A stretch of 8,520 nucleotides of DNA from Bacteroidales bacterium. Its GTDB lineage: Bacteria > Bacteroidota > Bacteroidia > Bacteroidales > NBLH01. Position numbers and translations under genes: made by a program. The notes beneath the pieces are model-generated. The model was not told the DNA's origin, made no database searches, and saw nothing but the letters and a program-made list of their open reading frames with translations. Position 1 is the stretch's first letter, and the number at the start of each line of letters is the position of its first letter. Positions 4,818-8,520 of the stretch are shown in pieces. The stretch covers positions 1 through 8,520 of the forward strand of contig JALWNR010000878.1 of assembly GCA_027083715.1 (NCBI GenBank), in the 5' to 3' direction.

Positions 4818-6686
4818 ATGAAAAAAATAATCGGAACCAGTAATCGGCTTTTAGAAATTAATTTAAGTAAACAAAGTATAAAAGTTACCAAAATAGACCC
4901 AAAAGACCGTGAAATGTACCTTGGCGGGAAAGGTCTGGGTTTAAAATTATTGTATGATAGGATGAAGCCCGGAATTGATCCCTTAAGCGAAGACAATATG
5001 ATTGCTTTTATGATGGGAGTATTTATCGGTACCGGAGCACCTTGTACCGGACGCTGGGATGCCATAACCAAATCGCCCCTGACGGGTATTATGGTAACAT
5101 CCTCTTGCGGCGGACCATTTGGAACTGCTTTAAAAACAGCAGGCTATGATGGTTTACTCCTTTCGGGCAAAGCCGATAAACCTGTTTACATACGTATCGA
5201 TGATAAAGGTGCTACCATTGAAGATGCTTCGCATCTTTGGGGCAAAGATACTGATGAAACACAAGATACTTTTGAGCTGAGCCGTAAAGATGGAGCCATG
5301 GTGATTGGTGTTGCAGGTGAAAATCTGGTAAAATATGCTAATGTAAAATCAGGACATCGCTTTTTAGGACGTGGAGGAATTGGTGCCGTACTGGGCTCAA
5401 AAAATGTAAAAGCCATTGTTGCTTTTGGCGGTCAGTACAAAATTATTCCGAAAAATGAAGAAAACTTTAAAAAACTAAAGAAAAAAGCCAATAAATTTAT
5501 CAATAACAATCATACAACTGCCGAAGCTTACCGTAATTACGGAACGGCATCGCACGTAAATGCCTGTAACAAATCAGGAATTCTGCCGGTAAATAACTTT
5601 CAGGACGGTTCGCACGAGAAAGCTTTACAAATCTCAGGCGAAATGTATCGTGTAAAGCACAACAGTAAATTCAGCTCATGCCAGAGTTGTACTATTTTGT
5701 GCGGACACAAAGGAAGTTTTGACGGTGAAAAAACATTACAGTTTCCCGAATATGAAACCGTAGGTTTAATGGGTTCCAATCTGGGGAATTTTGATACACA
5801 ATATTTGGCAGAATGGAATGAGTTATGCGGAAAATATGGGCTGGATACCATTTCAATGGGAACTACGCTTTCGTATGTGATGGAAGCCACCGAAAAAGGC
5901 TTGATGAAAACAGATTTACAGTTCGGAAAGCAGGAAAATGTAGCAGAAATTATTGAAAAAATTGCTTACCGCAAAGATATTGGCGATGAAATAGCCAACG
6001 GTAGTCGTTGGTTATCCGAAAAATATGGCGGCGAAGAATTTGCCATGCATGTTAAGGGAATGGAAATGTCTGCATACGACCCGCGAGGAGCATGGGGACA
6101 AGGGTTGAGCTATGCGGTAGCTAACCGTGGAGCCTGTCATCTGTCGGCACCGGTGTTTAGCCTGGAAGGTATTCTGCATTACCTGAATCAATATACTACA
6201 AAGTATAAACCTAAGTTTGTGGATTATTTTGAAGATATGTTTGCAGCGGTAAATTCACTGCATACTTGCCAATTTACATCCTATGCCTATATGCTGGAGC
6301 CTTTTGTAGCAAAAACCACCCCAAAGAAAATGCTGGGCTTTATGATGCAAAATGCAGCTGAACTGGCTTTGGGTTTAATGGATGTTTCTGTTTACAGCGA
6401 TTTGTACGAAGCTATTTCAGGAATTGAACTTTCACAAAAACAGATGTTTCACGCAGGCAGACGCATACATATCCTGGAAAGGTACATGAACACGCTTGAA
6501 GGCATATCGCGCAAAGACGATACTCTGCCGCGCCGATTGCTTAAAGAAGGCAGACAAAGCGATCCGAAAAACCGAACGGTACCTTTAAATAAAATGCTGG
6601 ACAAATATTACCAAATGAAAGGTTACGATGATAACGGCATCCCTACCGAAAAAACTTTATTGGATTTGGATATCGAGCCGAGATAA
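4818..6686 (+). CDS. aor: Tungsten/molybdenum aldehyde:ferredoxin oxidoreductase
   Basis: Cytosolic enzyme that oxidises aldehydes to carboxylic acids with ferredoxin, or runs in reverse to reduce acids when ferredoxin is strongly reduced. Full length (622 residues, family about 600-620). The [4Fe-4S] ligands are present as CQSCTILC (Cys288, Cys291, Cys295) and Cys484 in NSLHTCQF, the CxxCxxxC...C pattern of Pyrococcus furiosus AOR. Bis-pterin binding motifs are visible: GGKGLG at 36-41, GRGGIGAVLGSKNVKAI from 184, and AYDPRGAWGQG from 419. Glu313 in PEYET and His441 in RGACH are the likely active-site Glu/His pair. No fused domain is present, and no ferredoxin, MoaD-like or tungstate transport gene is in the window. 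The upstream alcohol dehydrogenase suggests an acid-aldehyde-alcohol route. The subfamily (AOR, FOR or a newer branch) is not resolved. Confidence 0.93.
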   Translation: MKKIIGTSNRLLEINLSKQSIKVTKIDPKDREMYLGGKGLGLKLLYDRMKPGIDPLSEDNMIAFMMGVFIGTGAPCTGRWDAITKSPLTGIMVTSSCGGPFGTALKTAGYDGLLLSGKADKPVYIRIDDKGATIEDASHLWGKDTDETQDTFELSRKDGAMVIGVAGENLVKYANVKSGHRFLGRGGIGAVLGSKNVKAIVAFGGQYKIIPKNEENFKKLKKKANKFINNNHTTAEAYRNYGTASHVNACNKSGILPVNNFQDGSHEKALQISGEMYRVKHNSKFSSCQSCTILCGHKGSFDGEKTLQFPEYETVGLMGSNLGNFDTQYLAEWNELCGKYGLDTISMGTTLSYVMEATEKGLMKTDLQFGKQENVAEIIEKIAYRKDIGDEIANGSRWLSEKYGGEEFAMHVKGMEMSAYDPRGAWGQGLSYAVANRGACHLSAPVFSLEGILHYLNQYTTKYKPKFVDYFEDMFAAVNSLHTCQFTSYAYMLEPFVAKTTPKKMLGFMMQNAAELALGLMDVSVYSDLYEAISGIELSQKQMFHAGRRIHILERYMNTLEGISRKDDTLPRRLLKEGRQSDPKNRTVPLNKMLDKYYQMKGYDDNGIPTEKTLLDLDIEPR

Positions 6687-6816
6687 AATTCAGATAATTG
6701 CTTGTTGGATAATTAGAAATCATGAAGACTATAGTTTAAATTAAAGGACATAAGGCAGCTTACAGATTATTTCAACAATTTGAATTTCCGGCTTTTATGC
6801 AGGAGCTATTCACCAG

Positions 6817-6866
6817 CCCGATGCTAAAGCATCGGGAAAAAACCTTAAAATAAAATGGCTTTAGCC
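6817..6866. repeat. REP/BIME-like pair of hairpins
   Basis: The first hairpin is a perfect 9-bp stem, CCCGATGCT-AA-AGCATCGGG (6817-6836), strikingly GC-rich for its surroundings. About 20 bp later comes GGCT-TT-AGCC (6857-6866), which carries the same core in the opposite orientation (GCTAAAGC versus GCTTTAGC). Two related palindromes in inverted orientation are the layout of bacterial interspersed mosaic elements mobilised by RAYT transposases. Six T residues at 6871-6876 follow the second hairpin, so it may also help end the aor transcript. Confidence 0.55.
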
Positions 6867-6926
6867 TAAATTTTTTGTTCGTAGAAAACTGAAATAATTG
6901 CCGCCATATTCATTATTTCTCTGTTT

Positions 6927-6946
6927 TTAAGATAATTATATCTTAA
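6927..6946. promoter_or_regulatory. Candidate TetR-type operator
   Basis: Perfect inverted repeat with 8-bp arms, TTAAGATA and TATCTTAA, around ATTA (20 bp in all). It lies 99 bp upstream of the TetR-family gene, a usual place for autoregulation. Size and symmetry fit a TetR dimer site. The half-site TTAAG also flanks the palindrome upstream of the SCP2-ADH-AOR operon. Confidence 0.4.
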
Positions 6947-7045
6947 TTTAAACTAAACAGCATTGAAATTTTAACTATTAATTCGCATTAGAAATTATGA
7001 ACCATAATCCATTACCTAATCACTAATTATCTAATTTACAGAAAC

Positions 7046-7654
7046 ATGCGAAAAAGAAATAAGCATACAGTATCAGAAAAAAAAGCAAATTTAAAGCAGG
7101 AAATCATTAATATTGCCGGAAAAATTTTTGACACATTCGGCTACCGGAAGGCTACTTTGAATGATATTGCCGAAAAAATTGAAAAACGCAAAAGTGCTAT
7201 TTATTATTATTTCAACAGCAAAGAGGAGATTTTTCAATCGGTAGTTTTGCAAGAAGCACGCACTTTTCGAAAAACCATTATTGATGCCATTAATAAGGAA
7301 GACAATCCGCACGATAAGCTGAAGGCATATATTGTTACGCGCATGAATATTATTGATTTGCTGGGAAATTTTAATCGCGCTTTATTAGATAAACGCCTCA
7401 TGCACCTTGATTTTGTATTGCGCCTGAAAAAACTCTATGATAAGGAGGAAGTTTTACTTTTTAAAAATATTCTTCAAAAAGGTGTGGAGCAAAACTATTT
7501 TCAAATTTATGATATTGATTTAGCAGCTACTGCTTTTATTACAGCATTACGAGGAATGGAAAATACCATTTTGCAAAACAAAAATGCGTCTGACATCGAC
7601 AAACAAATTGAAGGCATTATAGATATTATTTTTTACGGAATTGTAAAACGATGA
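7046..7654 (+). CDS. TetR/AcrR-family transcriptional regulator
   Basis: A 202-residue DNA-binding repressor-type protein. Residues about 16-63 form the TetR helix-turn-helix domain: IAGKIFDTFGYRKATLNDIA, then the recognition helix KRKSAIYYYFNSKEEIF (48-63), with the family hallmark YYYFNSKEE. The C-terminal 140 residues are helical and variable, as expected for the ligand-binding and dimerisation domain, and do not point to a ligand. The usual glycine in the turn (AxxxGxSK) is replaced by IEKRKS, a mild deviation. The basic N-terminal tail (MRKRNKHTVSEKK) probably contacts the minor groove. It follows the aldehyde oxidoreductase on the same strand after a 359-bp gap. Its location and the shared TTAAG palindromes suggest control of the upstream operon and of itself, which is inference. 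Confidence 0.93.
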   Translation: MRKRNKHTVSEKKANLKQEIINIAGKIFDTFGYRKATLNDIAEKIEKRKSAIYYYFNSKEEIFQSVVLQEARTFRKTIIDAINKEDNPHDKLKAYIVTRMNIIDLLGNFNRALLDKRLMHLDFVLRLKKLYDKEEVLLFKNILQKGVEQNYFQIYDIDLAATAFITALRGMENTILQNKNASDIDKQIEGIIDIIFYGIVKR

Positions 7655-7684
7655 TTTAATTTTTAAATAAATATTTAATTTACT

Positions 7685-8452
7685 ATGCAAAATACAAAGC
7701 TACTGATTTTATTACTCGGAATTTTTATATTTTCTTGTAATAAAGATACCCAAAATCTAACAAAAAAAAAGGAATTTGTTACATCATTTGAAAGCGTTGA
7801 TGATTTTTCCGGATTTTATATTACTCCGCAAGGATATTTAGGAACTAGTTTTCATGAATTATCAGATTCTCTTGTACACAGTGGTAATTATGCCCATAAA
7901 GCATGGATAGATGGGGCAAATGCACCCTCAACGCCTACAATTAATAATAATCATAGAGCCTATCCCACTATTCAATTTCAAAAAACAAAAGAAGGTGTAT
8001 TTAAAACTCCTTGCTATATTACCCTTTGGGTATGGGTAGATATGGACATGAATCCTAATTTAACCGGAGGAGAAGATGATTGGCTCAGTTTTGCAACTTT
8101 TACTGACGACGAATCTGATAATTGGAGTAGAACAATTTTGGTTAATTTAAGCTATGATGGTTTTGTACATTTAGGTAACGTTCCTATTCAGGGAAACCAG
8201 ACACATATTTTTCAAACTAGCACATTAAAATTTCCACAAAAAGAGTGGGTTGAATTAAAAATATACATAGATTTTGGTAGCAATGGATACGTTAAGGTAT
8301 GGCAAAATGGTGAATTAGTTTCTTATGCTGATGTAAAAAACATAGACAACAAGCTATCTCAAGCTCATTTTGGATTGTATTGCCCACCGCAAATGATTAG
8401 TGGAATCATTTATAATGATGATTTAATGATAAAAGAAGTAGATGAAGAATAA
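7685..8452 (+). CDS. Surface lipoprotein with a ConA-like / polysaccharide-lyase-like fold
   Basis: A 255-residue predicted lipoprotein. Residues 1-17 are a hydrophobic signal ending in IFSC, with lipidated Cys18. The mature part is beta-rich and aromatic-rich. The segments ITLWVWVD (112-119), WVELKIYIDFGSNGYVKVWQ (188-207), QNGELVSYADV and the closing IIYNDDLMIKE resemble jelly-roll (concanavalin A-like) proteins, including heparin-lyase-type and glucuronan-lyase-type polysaccharide lyases. I cannot identify catalytic residues with confidence, so it may be a glycan-binding protein rather than an enzyme. Residues 130-147 are acidic (GEDDW, DDESDN) and could bind calcium. It begins 30 bp after the TetR gene stop in an AT-only spacer with no visible promoter, so read-through from the regulator gene is possible. 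No SusC/SusD pair is nearby. Confidence 0.78.
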   Translation: MQNTKLLILLLGIFIFSCNKDTQNLTKKKEFVTSFESVDDFSGFYITPQGYLGTSFHELSDSLVHSGNYAHKAWIDGANAPSTPTINNNHRAYPTIQFQKTKEGVFKTPCYITLWVWVDMDMNPNLTGGEDDWLSFATFTDDESDNWSRTILVNLSYDGFVHLGNVPIQGNQTHIFQTSTLKFPQKEWVELKIYIDFGSNGYVKVWQNGELVSYADVKNIDNKLSQAHFGLYCPPQMISGIIYNDDLMIKEVDEE

Positions 8453-8520
8453 TTTATCCAAAATAAGAGTATCTTTACAAAGTAATTTTTGATAGGCATA
8501 TATTCCGTTTTGTTTACAGA

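Larger units (their letters stand above)
6687..7045. other. 359-bp intergenic region between aor and the TetR gene
   Basis: Gene-free stretch holding a REP/BIME-like hairpin pair (6817-6866) and a 20-bp palindrome (6927-6946). No TAnnTTTG promoter box was found ahead of the regulator gene. Two near-identical 15-mers, ATTAGAAAT(C/T)ATGAA, occur at 6712 and 6987. The rest is low-complexity AT-rich DNA. Confidence 0.6.

Noticed and set aside
6712..7001. Two near-identical 15-mers ATTAGAAAT(C/T)ATGAA, 275 bp apart
   Set aside because: Simple AT-rich sequence with one mismatch and no target-site duplication or element ends. Chance or decayed spacer repeat is enough to explain it.
8453..8520. TATCTTTA near the right edge as a promoter for a following gene
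   Set aside because: The last base of the -7 box does not match, no TTG is correctly spaced, and no gene start is visible before the window ends.
1..8520. CRISPR arrays, tRNA or rRNA genes, and insertion-sequence transposases
   Set aside because: No regularly spaced repeats, no cloverleaf or rRNA-like segments, and no transposase motifs were seen on either strand.

Overview
This 8.5 kb AT-rich window looks like the chromosome of a Bacteroidota bacterium, probably an anaerobic Bacteroidales relative. The reasons are lipoprotein signals of Bacteroidota style, start codons without Shine-Dalgarno sites, A-rich leaders, two good matches to the Bacteroidota housekeeping promoter (TTG, about 19-20 nt, TAnnTTTG), and a tungsten-type aldehyde oxidoreductase of the kind found in anaerobes. 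All eight confident genes lie on the + strand. Taxonomy is inferred from sequence style only.

Left part (1-2650), cell wall and DNA-damage genes: an open frame on the minus strand runs off the left edge (207 to 1) and is uncertain. A lipoprotein NlpC/P60 peptidase with two SH3b-like domains (240-1373) is followed after 4 bp by an alkyltransferase-like protein (1378-1698) in which alanine replaces the MGMT active-site cysteine. A 288-bp gap holds an AT-only hairpin, a small palindrome and a promoter. It is followed by a secreted T4-type (GH24) lysozyme (1987-2607) that ends in a strong intrinsic terminator (2614-2649).

Central part (2650-6690), the metabolic core: a Bacteroidota-type promoter (2890-2920), with a palindrome just upstream, leads into an apparent operon of a small SCP2-like protein (2965-3486), an iron-dependent group III alcohol dehydrogenase (3528-4709) and a tungsten/molybdenum aldehyde:ferredoxin oxidoreductase (4818-6686). 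AOR and Fe-ADH together can interconvert carboxylic acid, aldehyde and alcohol using ferredoxin and NAD(P)H. The SCP2-like protein hints that the substrate may be hydrophobic. A degenerate inverted-repeat element sits between adh and aor.

Right part (6690-8520): a 359-bp gap contains a REP/BIME-like hairpin pair and a 20-bp palindrome whose TTAAG/CTTAA half-sites match those of the palindrome ahead of the operon. A TetR-family regulator (7046-7654) follows and is the natural candidate controller of the operon. After 30 bp comes a lipoprotein with a ConA-like/polysaccharide-lyase-like fold (7685-8452). The last 68 bases show no feature.

The most interesting unit is the SCP2-like/ADH/AOR operon with its possible TetR switch. 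Its parts are known families. The combination and the proposed shared operator are inferences.
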